Positions 18,789 through 31,218 of a stretch of 64,000 nt of DNA are shown piece after piece. The position numbers were made by a program, and so were the translations under genes. The notes beneath the pieces were generated by a model. The model saw only the letters and a program-made list of their open reading frames with translations, ran no database searches and was not told where the DNA came from. Origin of the DNA: Trinickia dabaoshanensis (GTDB lineage: Bacteria; Pseudomonadota; Gammaproteobacteria; Burkholderiales; Burkholderiaceae); contig NZ_PNYA01000003.1 in assembly GCF_002879885.1 (NCBI RefSeq), forward strand, positions 248,001 through 312,000, read 5' to 3'. Within the stretch, counting starts at the first letter, position 1. Every line of letters begins with the position of its first letter.

Positions 18789-21038
18789 TCAAATATCGAG
18801 CGGATCGACTTCCACGCTCCAGCGCAATACTCCCTTGAGCGATCGCAAGATCGGCTGCCATGCCCTGAGCGTGGCGAGCAGCGACGCGCGCGAGGCGCTT
18901 TCCACGAGCAACTGCGCACGGTGGACGTTCGCGACCTTGACGATCGTCATCGGCACGGCGTCGTAGACGGTCACGCGCTCCGCGAAGGGAATATCGGCCA
19001 ATGCGGCGGCGGCTTGCGCAAGAAACGCCAACGCCGCCTCGAGCGTGCGCCCCTCGGCTCGCAGCAGCGCCTGATAAACGAACGGCGGCAAGCGCGCATC
19101 ACGCCGCTCGGCGAGCGTGGCGGTCGCAAACCCCACATAGTCGTGGCGTCCGAGCGCGTGATAAAGCGCATGGCGCGGATAGCGTGTTTGGACGATCACT
19201 TCTCCGGGCAGCCCCGCCCGGCCGGCACGTCCGCTCACTTGCATGAGCTGCGCGAACAGCCGCTCGCCGGCCCGGAAGTCGTGCGAAAACAACGCGGTGT
19301 CCGCGTTGAGCACCCCGACGAGCGAGACGCGCTGAAAGTCGTGCCCCTTGGCGATCATCTGCGTGCCCACGAGGATATCCACCTCGCCCGCGTGCACGTT
19401 CGAAAACAAGGTCTGCGCGCTGCCTTTGCGGCGCGTGCTGTCGGCATCGATGCGCAATACGCGCGCGCCCGGCACGAGTGCCGATAGGGTTTCCTCGACG
19501 CGCTGCGTCCCGCGCCCGAGCGGTGCGATATCGATGTTGCCGCAATCGGGGCAGGACCGCGGCACGCGCGCCTCCCACCCGCAGTGGTGGCAGCGCAGCG
19601 CATGCTCGCTTTTATGCAACACCACGTAGGCGCTACAGCGCGGGCAGCCGGCGAGCCACCCGCAAGCGTCGCACGCGAGCACGGGCGCGTAACCGCGGCG
19701 ATTCAAGAACACGAGGCTTTGCTCGCCGCGCTCCAGCCGCGCCTTGAGCGCGGCCACGAGCGGCCCCGAAATGCCGTCCACGCTGCCTCTGCCGCGGCGC
19801 CGCTCCTCTTCGAGATCGATGAGTCTCACGGACGGCAAGACGGCGTCGGCCACCGCACGCCTGGACAGCGAGAGCCGCCGGTAACGCCCCTGCTCCGCGT
19901 GCCACCAACTCTCGAGCGACGGCGTGGCCGATCCCAGCACCACCGCGATGCCGCGCTGCTTGGCCCGCCAAATCGCCAAATCGCGCGCGGAATAACGCAA
20001 CCCTTCTTGTTGCTTATAGGCCGGCTCGTGTTCCTCGTCGACGACGATCAGCGCCAGCGCGGGCAACGAGGCGAGCACGGCCAGGCGCGTGCCCAGCACG
20101 ATCCGCGCGCGGCCGGTATGCGCGGCGAGCCAGCTTCGGGCGCGCTCGCCGTCGGCCATGCCGCTATGCAACGTGACGATCGCGTCGCTCCCCGTCAGCA
20201 TCGCGAAGCGGGCTCGGAACGCGGCTTCGAATTGCGGGGTTAGATTGATCTCAGGGACGAGCACGAGCGCTTGCGCCTGCGGAGCGCCCGCGAACAGCCG
20301 TTCGAGCGCGCGCAAATAGACCTCGGTCTTACCGCTGCCCGTCACCCCATGCAGCAGAAACGGTGAAAAGCCGCTCGATGCGGCGATTTCGTCGACGGCC
20401 TGGGTTTGCTCGTCCGTCAACGCCGGCCGCGCGATGGCTTGGCCTGCGTTGTCTAGCGCCTCGGGCGCCGCGGCGTCGGCGTCGGCGTCGATGTCGGTGT
20501 CGACCCACCCTTGCGCCTGCCACGCGGCCAACGTGGCACTCGCCTTCGCGTGCAGTGCGCGGGCATCCGAAAGATCGAGCGGGCCGGCGTCCACGAGCGC
20601 TTGCGCGAGCCGGCGTAGCGCCGCCGCGCGCGCGGGCAGCGCGTCCGGCAACGCCGAGCGGCCGGCGCTCGTTAGCCGGAAGCGCGGCTCGACGGCGAAT
20701 AGCCGCACCCATCGCGCCGGATCGCGCAGCGCCTGAGGCAGCGCCGGCAAAGCGACTTCGCCGAGCGAGCGCTGATAGTAGTCGGCGGCAAAAGAAACGA
20801 GCTCGAGCCAGTCGGCTGCGAGCGGTGCGCAGCCGCTCAAGACCGATTCGACGTTGCGCACGCGCTCAGCCGGAACGTCGCTGTGAGCGCTCACTTCGAC
20901 CACGAGCCCGACGACGCTTCGCTTGCCGAACGGCACGGCCACGAGGGTTCCCGGCGGCGGCGCGGGCGCGGCGCAGCGGTAATCGAATAGGGTCGGCAGC
21001 GGATGATCGAGCGCGACGCGGACGAAAGCGTCGCTCAT
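18789..21038 (-). CDS. priA: Primosomal replication restart helicase PriA
   Basis: 749-residue superfamily 2 helicase that recognises abandoned forks and reloads the replicative helicase. The N-terminal 3' DNA-end binding domain (about 1-100) begins MSDAFVRVALDHPLPTLFDY. Walker A is GVTGSGKT (231-238) and the Walker B/DEAH-like motif is VDEEHE. Eight zinc-binding cysteines occur as CDACGWLAGCPRC and CHHCGW...CPDCGN, and the C-terminal helicase half follows. A short Asp/Ala-rich linker (TDIDADADAA) near residue 195 is unusual but sits between domains. The ATG start at 21038 gives the family N terminus. It is a single gene; upstream lies a 462-bp gap with a DnaA box. Confidence 0.97.
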   Translation of the reverse strand: MSDAFVRVALDHPLPTLFDYRCAAPAPPPGTLVAVPFGKRSVVGLVVEVSAHSDVPAERVRNVESVLSGCAPLAADWLELVSFAADYYQRSLGEVALPALPQALRDPARWVRLFAVEPRFRLTSAGRSALPDALPARAAALRRLAQALVDAGPLDLSDARALHAKASATLAAWQAQGWVDTDIDADADAAAPEALDNAGQAIARPALTDEQTQAVDEIAASSGFSPFLLHGVTGSGKTEVYLRALERLFAGAPQAQALVLVPEINLTPQFEAAFRARFAMLTGSDAIVTLHSGMADGERARSWLAAHTGRARIVLGTRLAVLASLPALALIVVDEEHEPAYKQQEGLRYSARDLAIWRAKQRGIAVVLGSATPSLESWWHAEQGRYRRLSLSRRAVADAVLPSVRLIDLEEERRRGRGSVDGISGPLVAALKARLERGEQSLVFLNRRGYAPVLACDACGWLAGCPRCSAYVVLHKSEHALRCHHCGWEARVPRSCPDCGNIDIAPLGRGTQRVEETLSALVPGARVLRIDADSTRRKGSAQTLFSNVHAGEVDILVGTQMIAKGHDFQRVSLVGVLNADTALFSHDFRAGERLFAQLMQVSGRAGRAGLPGEVIVQTRYPRHALYHALGRHDYVGFATATLAERRDARLPPFVYQALLRAEGRTLEAALAFLAQAAAALADIPFAERVTVYDAVPMTIVKVANVHRAQLLVESASRASLLATLRAWQPILRSLKGVLRWSVEVDPLDI

Positions 21039-21500
21039 GGCCTGTGGCTCCGCATCGCATCGGCTCGGCTCGCGACGCTCGCCTCTAGAATCCGGCGCGG
21101 TGCGGACGGCGTGAACTTAAAGTGAAACATGAGATTCGCCGCTAACCTCTGGATCTCGCTCGACTTTGCCGTCCGATCGTGACCGCCTGTGGATAACTTT
21201 GTTGAAAAGTAAGTCGACGGAACCGAACAAAGGCCGTCGCGCTAACATTCTGTGGGAAAACGCACATTTCCGCGCTCGGTCGCAAAGCCTTGCCTGTCAA
21301 GGCCTTCGCGCGTGGGGTACATGCTTTGCATGCCGGAGTCAACCACCCTAGGCTCTACCGCGCCGCAACGAGAGAAATGTGCATAAGTCAAGTCTTGACA
21401 AGTGCAAGACGACCCGGCGATGCCACTCGCCGGGCAATTCGCCCCCTAGATCGAGAGCCCACTCGGTTCCGCCCGGTTGCACCGCAGCAAAATTGTCAGA
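21039..21500. other. Gap between priA and hemE with a perfect DnaA box
   Basis: No gene is visible. TGTGGATAA at 21188-21196 is the exact complement of the DnaA consensus TTATCCACA. It is followed by an A/T-rich stretch and a short hairpin GCCTTG-N5-CAAGGC (21287-21303). The gap must hold the priA promoter. The box could link priA expression to replication, or be one of the dispersed DnaA boxes near oriC. Confidence 0.5.
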
Positions 21501-22598
21501 TCATTGACCGCCGCCGCCGGAGCGCATGACCCGGCTGTAGCGGTGCACTTCGTCCACGAGCTCGGCGACGTGCTCGGGCGGAGCAAATTGCGAGATGCCG
21601 TGGCCGAGGTTGAAGACGTGGCCGGGATGGTTGCCGTAGCTGTCGAGCACCGCGCGCGCTTGCGCGCGCACGGCTTCGGGTGGCGCGAACAGCACCGACG
21701 GATCGAGGTTGCCCTGCAGTGCCACGCGCGCGCCGACGCGCTCCCGTGCGCGCGAGAGATTGACCGTCCAGTCCAAACCGACCGCGTCCACCCCGCACGC
21801 CGCAATCTCTTCGAGCCACAGCCCGCCGCCCTTCGTGAACGTAATCACCGGTACGCGGGCGCCGTCATGCTCGCGCACGAGGCGCCGCACGACCGCATCG
21901 ATGTAATGCAACGAAAAACGTTGAAATATCCCGTCGGCGAGCGCCCCGCCCCACGTGTCGAAAATCATGACGGCCTGGGCCCCGGCCGCGATCTGCGCAT
22001 TCAAATAGGCCGCGACGGCCTCGGCGTTGATTTCAAGAATGCGATGCATCAGATCGGGGCGAGCGTAAAGCATCGACTTGACCGTACGGAAGTCGTCCGA
22101 GCCCGCGCCTTCGACCATGTAGCACGCGAGTGTCCATGGACTGCCCGAAAACCCGATCAGCGGCACGCGCTGGCGCCCTTGGCCGTCGGTCAGCGCGCGG
22201 CGTATCGATTTGACGGCATCGGTCACATAACCGAGCGTGGCGTCGATATCGGGCACGCGCAAGCGCGCGACGTCTTGCTCCGTGCGCACGGGATGCGCGA
22301 AACGCGGCCCTTCGCCGGCCGCGAACGACAGGCCGAGCCCCATCGCGTCGGGCACCGTGAGAATGTCGGAGAACAAGATCGCCGCGTCGAGCGGAAAACG
22401 CTCGAGCGGTTGCAGCGTGACCTCGGTCGCGAAATCCGGGTTCTTGGCTAGACCGAGAAAGCTGCCCGCGCGCGAGCGCGTCGCGTTGTACTCGGGCAAG
22501 TAGCGGCCCGCCTGACGCATGAGCCAAATGGGCGTGTATTCGGTCGGCTGGCGCAGCAAGGCGCGCAGGAACGTATCGTTGAGCAAGGACGAGGGCAC
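21501..22598 (-). CDS. hemE: Uroporphyrinogen decarboxylase
   Basis: About 365-residue heme-pathway enzyme that decarboxylates uroporphyrinogen III to coproporphyrinogen III in the cytoplasm. The invariant N-terminal motif [15 protein letters not shown] with substrate-binding Arg residues is present, as are [31 protein letters not shown] and FDTWGG. No ATG is available; GTG at 22598 gives a protein of normal length (about 364 in relatives), while a TTG at 22613 would add five residues. Neither has a clear ribosome site. The gene is divergent from the PheC-like gene. Confidence 0.95.
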   Translation of the reverse strand: MPSSLLNDTFLRALLRQPTEYTPIWLMRQAGRYLPEYNATRSRAGSFLGLAKNPDFATEVTLQPLERFPLDAAILFSDILTVPDAMGLGLSFAAGEGPRFAHPVRTEQDVARLRVPDIDATLGYVTDAVKSIRRALTDGQGRQRVPLIGFSGSPWTLACYMVEGAGSDDFRTVKSMLYARPDLMHRILEINAEAVAAYLNAQIAAGAQAVMIFDTWGGALADGIFQRFSLHYIDAVVRRLVREHDGARVPVITFTKGGGLWLEEIAACGVDAVGLDWTVNLSRARERVGARVALQGNLDPSVLFAPPEAVRAQARAVLDSYGNHPGHVFNLGHGISQFAPPEHVAELVDEVHRYSRVMRSGGGGQ

Positions 22599-22778
22599 GT
22601 GGGTCAACCGCAAGGCGAGGCGAAAGAGACCGCCATTTTACCGGACGCGCGCGCCCGGATCCCGTCGAATGCTTGCCTTCGGGCCGGAACCGCCTGCGTC
22701 ATTTTGGTACGGCTATCATCGAGCGGGGTGACGGGTCCCGATCGCCCGTCCGCATTCGAAGAACAATGGAGACATCGC

Positions 22779-23591
22779 ATGAACCAGAAACGAATCGTAG
22801 GCAAGTGGCTCGGCGCAATCGCGCTCACGGCTTGCTGCTCAGGCGGCGCGTTCGCCCAGACGGCCCCGGCTCCGGCCGCCGTATCCGCGGGTTCGCGCCT
22901 GGAAGCCGTTCTCGCGCGGGGAACGCTGCGTGTGTGCACGACCGGCGATTACAAGCCCTACTCGTTTCTGAGGTCCGACGGGAAATTCGAGGGCATCGAC
23001 ATCGATATGGCCGAGTCGTTGGCGAAATCCTTGGGCGTTCAAGCCGAATACGTCAAGACGACGTGGTCGAACCTCATGAACGACTTTCTGGCGAAATGCG
23101 ACGTTGCCGTGGGGGGTGTGTCGACATCGCTCGAACGTCAGAAGCGCGTATTTTTCACGCAACCGTACATGATCGACGGCAAAACGCCGATCGTGCGCTG
23201 CGGCGACGTCGAGAAATACCAAACGCTCGCGCAGATCGATCAGCCGGCCACACGCGTGATCGTCAATCCGGGCGGAACGAACGAGCGCTTCGCGAAGCAG
23301 TACTTCACGCACGCGAAGCTGACCGTCTATCCCGACAACGTCACGATTTTCAAGCAGATACTCGACGGCAAGGCCGACGTCATGGTGACGGATGCGTCCG
23401 AAACGCTGCTTCAGCAAAAGCTCAACCCGGGTCTATGCTCCGTGCATCCCGATAAGCCGTTTCAGTATGGAGAAAAGGCATACATGCTGCCGCAAGGCGA
23501 CGTGACGTTCCAGCAGTACGTCGATCAGTGGTTGCACCTGTCACGCGAGACGGGACAGTTCCAGTCGATTTCAGACAAATGGCTCAAATGA
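22779..23591 (+). CDS. PheC-like periplasmic cyclohexadienyl dehydratase / solute-binding fold protein
   Basis: 270 residues with a signal peptide (1-26, ending GGAFA). The mature chain has the type-2 periplasmic binding fold and reads closer to Pseudomonas cyclohexadienyl dehydratase PheC than to amino-acid binding proteins: RVCTTGDYKPYSF, GIDIDMAESLAKSLG, INPGGTNERF-like VNPGGTNERFAKQYF, YPDNVTIFKQILDGKADVMVTDA and LCSVHPDKPF. PheC converts prephenate or arogenate to phenylpyruvate or phenylalanine in the periplasm. The alternative is an orphan binding protein. Start ATG 22779 has GGAGA nearby. A phenylalanine hydroxylase system lies at 54-56 kb but is not linked. Confidence 0.75.
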   Translation: MNQKRIVGKWLGAIALTACCSGGAFAQTAPAPAAVSAGSRLEAVLARGTLRVCTTGDYKPYSFLRSDGKFEGIDIDMAESLAKSLGVQAEYVKTTWSNLMNDFLAKCDVAVGGVSTSLERQKRVFFTQPYMIDGKTPIVRCGDVEKYQTLAQIDQPATRVIVNPGGTNERFAKQYFTHAKLTVYPDNVTIFKQILDGKADVMVTDASETLLQQKLNPGLCSVHPDKPFQYGEKAYMLPQGDVTFQQYVDQWLHLSRETGQFQSISDKWLK

Positions 23592-23598
23592 AGGAAAT

Positions 23599-23631
23599 GC
23601 GAGCGGGGGCCGGAACAGGCGCCCCGCTCGC
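23599..23631. terminator. Hairpin between convergent pheC-like and CoA-binding genes
   Basis: GCGAGCGGGG (23599-23608) pairs perfectly with CCCCGCTCGC (23622-23631). It occupies the 40-bp gap between two convergent stop codons. No U-run is present, so the terminator role rests on position and stem strength. Confidence 0.6.
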
Positions 23632-24111
23632 TCAATCGGGCATGCGCGGCGATGGTGCGTTGGCGCGATGCGTCGCGCCGAAAAGCCGCTCGTGTTCTAC
23701 CTTTACGCACACGTTCATGGCCACGTCGAGTCCCGCGGCGCTCGCCCGCGCAGCCGCCTCGTCGCTCACGACGCCCACTTGCATCCAGAGCGACTTCGCG
23801 CCGATCGCGATAGCTTGATCGGCCACGTCGACCGCCTGCTCCGGGCGGCGAAAGACGTCGACCATTTCGATGGCGGCCCCTTCCTGGGCGAGTGCTTGGG
23901 CGGCGTCGGCGAGCGTGGCGTAGCAGCGCTGACCCAACACGCCGGCCGTGTCGTTCGCATAGGCGGGATTGACGGGCACGATGCGATAGCCGTGCGATTG
24001 CATGTACGCGGCTACCGAGTGGCTCGGCCGGTAAGGATGCGTGGACAAGCCCACGACAGCGATCACTCGATCGCGATCGAGGATGCGTTTTAGGGTATCG
24101 GGCTCGTTCAT
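23632..24111 (-). CDS. CoA-binding domain protein (YccU-type)
   Basis: 159-residue single-domain Rossmann protein of the CoA_binding_2 family. The N-terminal nucleotide motif is VIAVVGLSTHPYRPSHSVAAYMQSHGYRIVPVNP, followed by the family segment EMVDVFRRPEQAVDVADQAIAIGAKSLWMQVGVVSDEAAARA. The biological role of this family is not settled. The ATG at 24111 is preferred; the frame extends upstream to 24327 through AT-rich sequence, but that part has no family resemblance. A terminator-like structure sits 226 bp upstream on the same strand. Confidence 0.88.
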   Translation of the reverse strand: MNEPDTLKRILDRDRVIAVVGLSTHPYRPSHSVAAYMQSHGYRIVPVNPAYANDTAGVLGQRCYATLADAAQALAQEGAAIEMVDVFRRPEQAVDVADQAIAIGAKSLWMQVGVVSDEAAARASAAGLDVAMNVCVKVEHERLFGATHRANAPSPRMPD

Positions 24112-24330
24112 TGTGTTGCTACATCGATTGGTAAAAATTATCGCCGCGCGCAACGCTCGGTCAAATTGCGTGCGGCGTCGGGTCGGAATGGGCATCTTAA
24201 GCCCACGATTGAGCAGACGAAACCGGCCAGTGCTATTTTTCCGATAAAATACCGACATGCAATTCAAGGCGCCATTTCGTTTCTTCTCATTGGTCGGAAA
24301 TAGTGACGTAATTCCGCCCACAAACAAGTA

Positions 24331-24363
24331 AAAAATCCCGCAACGCCTTATCTGGCGGGCGTT
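24331..24363 (-). promoter_or_regulatory. Overlapping alternative hairpins with U-run (possible attenuator or terminator)
   Basis: Read on the minus strand, AACGCC (24363-24358) can pair with GGCGTT (24347-24342). Alternatively CCCGC (24359-24355... overlapping) can pair with GCGGG (24341-24337), immediately followed by A and six T. The two stems share bases and exclude each other, the layout of an attenuator. It lies upstream of the CoA-binding gene in the 24112-24411 gap. Its partner transcript is unclear. Confidence 0.4.
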
Positions 24364-24411
24364 ACAACCTGAAACACTTTGTTACCGCGTGCCTTTCTCA
24401 ATTCGCCCACA

Positions 24412-24588
24412 ATGCCCCTCAACGGTTTCAACACGGATGTGTCGGCGTTTGGGTTGCTGCAAAATGAGATGCAGCAAAGCATGAGCCGATTGGCGACCGA
24501 ATGGTTTCGGGCATCTCTGTTGGAGTCGTTGCCGCCACGCAGCAGTGAGTTGTGTGCAGCGGCTCCTTCGTTGGTCTCCTCGCGCTAA
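24412..24588 (+). CDS. Small hypothetical protein
   Basis: 58-residue frame from the ATG at 24412 (MPLNGFNTDVSAFGLLQNEMQQ). The N-terminal half looks helical and Gln/Met-rich, and the C-terminal half is Ser/Ala-rich (CAAAPSLVSSR). No signal peptide, membrane segment or known motif is visible. A TTG at 24379 could extend it by 11 residues. Neither start has a clear ribosome site. The best support is the strong intrinsic terminator that follows the stop codon by 20 bp. It may be a real small gene, or a non-coding transcript ending at that terminator. Confidence 0.4.
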   Translation: MPLNGFNTDVSAFGLLQNEMQQSMSRLATEWFRASLLESLPPRSSELCAAAPSLVSSR

Positions 24589-24608
24589 CCCCGTAGCGTG
24601 TGGTTTTT

Positions 24609-24636
24609 AGCGGGCTATCAAGCCCGCTTTTTTTTT
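24609..24636 (+). terminator. Strong intrinsic terminator
   Basis: AGCGGGCT (24609-24616), loop ATCA, AGCCCGCT (24621-24628), then an uninterrupted T-run to 24636. It operates on the plus strand and shows that some transcript, probably from the 24379-24588 region, ends here. A 17-base near-direct repeat, GGTCGGAGTTGG-GCTT, follows at 24641 and again at 24691. Confidence 0.9.
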
Positions 24637-24731
24637 CCTGGGTCGGAGTTGGTGCTTTGTCGCCTTACTTCGGTCTCATGCAGAGCAGCCGGTCGGAGTT
24701 GGGGCTTCAGCCCCCCCCGACTTTCAACCGT

Positions 24732-26462
24732 TCACGCCTGGTCCGGCTCGCTCTTTTGCAGTTCGCCGATCATCCGCTCGCGCATCACGAACTTCTGCAC
24801 CTTGCCGGTCACCGTCATCGGCATCTCATCGACGAAGCGGATATAGCGCGGCACCTTGTAATGCGCGATCTGCCCTTGGCAATAAGCCCTGACCTCGTCC
24901 TCGGTCAACTGCTCTCCGGGCCGCACGACGATCCAGGCGCATACCTCCTCGCCATACTTCTCGTCCGGCACGCCGAACACCTGCACGCTCTGCACCTTCG
25001 GATGCCCGAACAAAAATTCTTCGACTTCCCGCGGATAGATGTTCTCTCCGCCGCGGATCAACATGTCCTTCAGACGGCCGACGATGTTGCAATACCCCTC
25101 ATCGTCGATCGTCGCGAGATCGCCGGTATGCATCCAGCCGTCGGTGATCGCCTCCTTCGTGCGCGCCTCATCGTCCCAATAGCCGCGCATGACCGAATAG
25201 CCGCGCGTCCATAACTCGCCGGTTTCGCCCACGGCCAGCGTCTTGCCCGAGGGATCGACGACCTTCGCTTCGAGATGCGGCGCGATCCGTCCCACGGTCG
25301 ACGTGCGCTTATCGAGCGGATCGTCGGTCGCGCTTTGGAACGAGACCGGGCTCGTTTCCGTCATGCCGTACGCGATCGTGATTTCGGACAGATGCATGCG
25401 CGCGACAACCCGCTTCATGGTTTCGATCGGGCATGGCGAGCCCGCCATGATCCCCGTGCGCAGCGAGGACAGGTCGAACGAGGCAAAGTCGGGATGATCG
25501 AGTTCGGCGATGAACATCGTCGGCACGCCGTGCAGCGCCGTGCAACGCTCCTCGGCGCACGCCGCCAGCGTGGCGACGGGGTCGAACGCCTCGCCCGGAA
25601 AGACCATCTTTGCCCCGGCCGAAACGCTCGCGAGGACCGACAAAACCATGCCGAAGCAGTGGTAAAGCGGCACCGGGATGCACAGCGCGTCATGCTCCGT
25701 GAAGCGCATCGCCATGGCGATATAGCGGGCGTTATTAACCACGTTCCGGTGCGTGAGCGTAGCGCCCTTCGGGTTACCTGTCGTACCGCTCGTGAATTGG
25801 ATGTTGATCGGGTCGTGCGCCGACAGCGTCTTATCGATTGCGGCCGGATCGATGCGCTCGCGCGCCACGCGTCCCGCCTCGATCAAATCGGAAAACGTCA
25901 TCATGCCGGGCGTTGCCGTATCGCACATCCGTACGACCAGACGCAGTTGAGGCAAACGCGCCGCGCGCAGCTGCCCGGGCTCGCATTGCGCCAACTCCGG
26001 AGCGAGCGTTTGCAGCATCTCGACGTACTTCGACGATTTGAAGCTCTCCGCCGTGACGATCGCGCAGCAGCCCGATTTGTTCAGCGCGTACTCGAGTTCC
26101 GCGAGCCGATAGGCAGGATTGACGTTCACGAGAATCGCACCGATGCGCGCGGTGGCGAACTGCGTCAGCAGCCACTCCACCCGATTCGGCGACCAGATGC
26201 CGACACGGTCTCCCGCCTTGATGCCCGCCGCGGCAAAGCCAGCCGCGAGCACGTCCACTTCGTCCGCGAACTCACGCCATGTCCATCGAATCCCTTGCTC
26301 GCGAAATACAACCGCAGGTCTATCGGGGAAGCGAGCGGCCGTGTCGTTGAGCAGTCCCCCGATGGTCGCCTCCGAGAGCGCGATGTCGGTCCGGCCGCGC
26401 ACGTACGAGAGCCCGCCCGCCGGCGCAATGAGCGCCCCCTGCTCCAACTGCTGACTCGTCAT
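24732..26462 (-). CDS. AMP-binding acyl-CoA synthetase (medium/long-chain fatty acid type)
   Basis: 576-residue ANL-superfamily ligase that activates a carboxylic acid with ATP and CoA. The phosphate-binding motif is [18 protein letters not shown], the adenine motif YGMTETSPV, followed by [35 protein letters not shown] and the C-terminal catalytic Lys motif [10 protein letters not shown]. The pattern matches the AMP-binding acyl-CoA synthetases often encoded with beta-oxidation genes, such as FadD3/AlkK-like proteins, but no such neighbours are present. The ATG at 26462 is preceded by GGAG; in-frame ATGs up to 26534 give non-conserved extensions. The exact substrate is unknown. Confidence 0.9.
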   Translation of the reverse strand: MTSQQLEQGALIAPAGGLSYVRGRTDIALSEATIGGLLNDTAARFPDRPAVVFREQGIRWTWREFADEVDVLAAGFAAAGIKAGDRVGIWSPNRVEWLLTQFATARIGAILVNVNPAYRLAELEYALNKSGCCAIVTAESFKSSKYVEMLQTLAPELAQCEPGQLRAARLPQLRLVVRMCDTATPGMMTFSDLIEAGRVARERIDPAAIDKTLSAHDPINIQFTSGTTGNPKGATLTHRNVVNNARYIAMAMRFTEHDALCIPVPLYHCFGMVLSVLASVSAGAKMVFPGEAFDPVATLAACAEERCTALHGVPTMFIAELDHPDFASFDLSSLRTGIMAGSPCPIETMKRVVARMHLSEITIAYGMTETSPVSFQSATDDPLDKRTSTVGRIAPHLEAKVVDPSGKTLAVGETGELWTRGYSVMRGYWDDEARTKEAITDGWMHTGDLATIDDEGYCNIVGRLKDMLIRGGENIYPREVEEFLFGHPKVQSVQVFGVPDEKYGEEVCAWIVVRPGEQLTEDEVRAYCQGQIAHYKVPRYIRFVDEMPMTVTGKVQKFVMRERMIGELQKSEPDQA

Positions 26463-26562
26463 CTCGATGTCTCCGCCGCGTGAGAAAAATTTTCCGATCG
26501 ATTGTGCCATCGACGACGGGCCATCCAACATCAAGTCTTACCCTCAGAAAACGCATAAGACG

Positions 26563-26597
26563 AAAAAAACGCCGCTAGACGCAGGCCTAGCGGCGTT
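26563..26597 (-). terminator. Terminator of the ATP synthase operon
   Basis: AACGCCGCTAG (26568-26578) pairs with CTAGCGGCGTT (26587-26597). On the minus strand the stem ends in a run of seven T. It lies 78 bp after the atpC stop codon and closes the nine-gene operon. Confidence 0.93.
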
Positions 26598-26674
26598 AAA
26601 CATCCTATTAGTCGTCTTGTTCTGGCACAAAATTGCCCGCCGCGGTGCGACAGGCAACGTGCGAAGCGCTTTCG

Positions 26675-27103
26675 TTAGTGGCTTTGCGAGCGCAGTTTGC
26701 GCAGGCGAGCGATTGCCGCGAGCTGTGCCGTCGCGTACGCCAACTCGGCCTGAGCCGTCGCGTACTCGATGTTCGAGCCCGAGTTTTGCATCGCTTCCTC
26801 GGCCAGTTTGCGGGCCTGCTCGGCCTTCGCCTCGTCCAGGTCCTTACCGCGGATCGCCGTATCGGCGAGCACGGTCACGGCGCCCGGTTGCACTTCGAGA
26901 ATGCCGCCGGCAACGAACACGAACTCTTCCTGGCCGTTTTCGGCCTCGATGCGCACCGCACCGGGACGAATACGCGTGATGAGCGGCGTGTGACCCGGCA
27001 AGATACCGAGTTCACCGGCCTCGCCCGGCAGCGCGACGAACTTCGCCATACCCGAGAAGATTTGCTCTTCCGCGCTGACGACGTCTACTTTGATGGTTGC
27101 CAT
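26675..27103 (-). CDS. atpC: ATP synthase F1 epsilon subunit
   Basis: 142-residue epsilon subunit of the F1 central stalk, coupling rotation to catalysis and able to inhibit ATP hydrolysis. The N-terminal beta-sandwich begins [18 protein letters not shown] and contains [21 protein letters not shown], the family signature. The C-terminal helical hairpin (about 88-142) is Ala/Gln/Glu-rich and ends LRKLRSQSH. It is the last gene of the operon, 103 bp after atpD, and is followed by a strong terminator. Confidence 0.97.
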   Translation of the reverse strand: MATIKVDVVSAEEQIFSGMAKFVALPGEAGELGILPGHTPLITRIRPGAVRIEAENGQEEFVFVAGGILEVQPGAVTVLADTAIRGKDLDEAKAEQARKLAEEAMQNSGSNIEYATAQAELAYATAQLAAIARLRKLRSQSH

Positions 27104-27206
27104 ATCGATTCCTGTGCAAGCCTCGGTTGAGCGTGATGCGTGCGGCGAGCCCGGCGCTCGAATAGAGCCAACGCCGAACTCGCTTTTCTAGCGATCACAC
27201 CGACCG

Positions 27207-28619
<1,413 letters not shown>

Positions 28620-28659
28620 TCAATTCTTCACTCGCGCAAACGGCGCGTAGGACGGGGCG

Positions 28660-29535
28660 TCAGACCGCAGCGGCGCCGCCGACGATTTCCGACAATTCCT
28701 TCGTAATCGCGGCTTGGCGGCTCTTGTTGTAGACGAGCTGCAATTCGCTGATCACCGTCTTCGCGTTATCCGACGCGGCCTTCATCGCGACCATGCGCGC
28801 CGATTGCTCGGACGCCATGTTTTCCGCGACGGCCTGGTACACGAGCGCCTCGACGTAGCGAACGAGCAACTCGTCGACGACAGCTTGCGCGTCGGGTTCG
28901 TAGATGTAGTCCCACGTCGACTTCGGCGTCGTTTCGTCCGTCTCGAAGTGCTCCGCCGACAGCGGCAGCAACTGCTCGATCACGGGCTCTTGCTTCATCG
29001 TGTTGACGAAGCGCGTGTATGCCAGATACACGGCCGAGATCTTGCCTTCCGAGTACAGATCGAGCTGCACCTTCACCGCGCCGATCAGCTTTTCGAGGTG
29101 CGGCGTATCGCCGAGCTGAACGACGTGCGAGACGACCTTCGCGCCGACGCGATTCAAAAACCCGAAGCCCTTGCCGCCGATCGCCGTCGCTTCGACGGTC
29201 TGGCCTTTTTGCTCGAGTTCCTTGAGCTTGTTCACCGTCGCGCGCAGCACGTTCGTGTTCAAGCCCCCGCACAGGCCCTTGTCGGTCGTGACGAGGATGA
29301 TGCCGGCCGCCTTCGCGCCTTCGTTCGCCACCATGAACGGGTGACGATACTCGGGATTTGCACGGCTCATGTGCGCGGCGATATCGCGAACCTTGTCCGC
29401 GTACGGACGAGCCGAGCGCATACGCTCTTGAGCGCGGCGCATTTTCGACGCGGCCACCATCTCCATCGCCTTGGTGATCTTGCGCGTGTTTTGCACGCTC
29501 TTGATCTTGCCGCGGATTTCCTTCATTCCAGCCAT
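28660..29535 (-). CDS. atpG: ATP synthase F1 gamma subunit
   Basis: 291-residue rotor subunit. The N-terminal helix [36 protein letters not shown] and the C-terminal [34 protein letters not shown] form the antiparallel coiled coil that turns inside the alpha3beta3 ring. A central Rossmann-like part includes [12 protein letters not shown]. The ribosome site GGAGCAAGCA precedes the ATG. It lies between atpA and atpD as in all standard operons. Confidence 0.98.
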   Translation of the reverse strand: MAGMKEIRGKIKSVQNTRKITKAMEMVAASKMRRAQERMRSARPYADKVRDIAAHMSRANPEYRHPFMVANEGAKAAGIILVTTDKGLCGGLNTNVLRATVNKLKELEQKGQTVEATAIGGKGFGFLNRVGAKVVSHVVQLGDTPHLEKLIGAVKVQLDLYSEGKISAVYLAYTRFVNTMKQEPVIEQLLPLSAEHFETDETTPKSTWDYIYEPDAQAVVDELLVRYVEALVYQAVAENMASEQSARMVAMKAASDNAKTVISELQLVYNKSRQAAITKELSEIVGGAAAV

Positions 29536-29624
29536 TGCTTGCTCCTGGAGCGAAGCGGCGCTCGCTGCGGTGTTCGTGCTTCGCTACACCCTACGCGCGC
29601 CGCTTCAAGGTCCTTATGCCTCGA

Positions 29625-31166
<1,542 letters not shown>

Positions 31167-31218
31167 TATTCGCTCCTGATAGTCAATTCTGTTGCGTGCC
31201 GTGCGCGAGCGCTCCGCT

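Noticed and set aside
24641-24707. Near-direct repeat GGTCGGAGTTGG-GCTT as attachment sites or insertion scar
   Set aside because: Only 50 bp apart with no integrase or mobile gene nearby; probably local duplication around a terminator.
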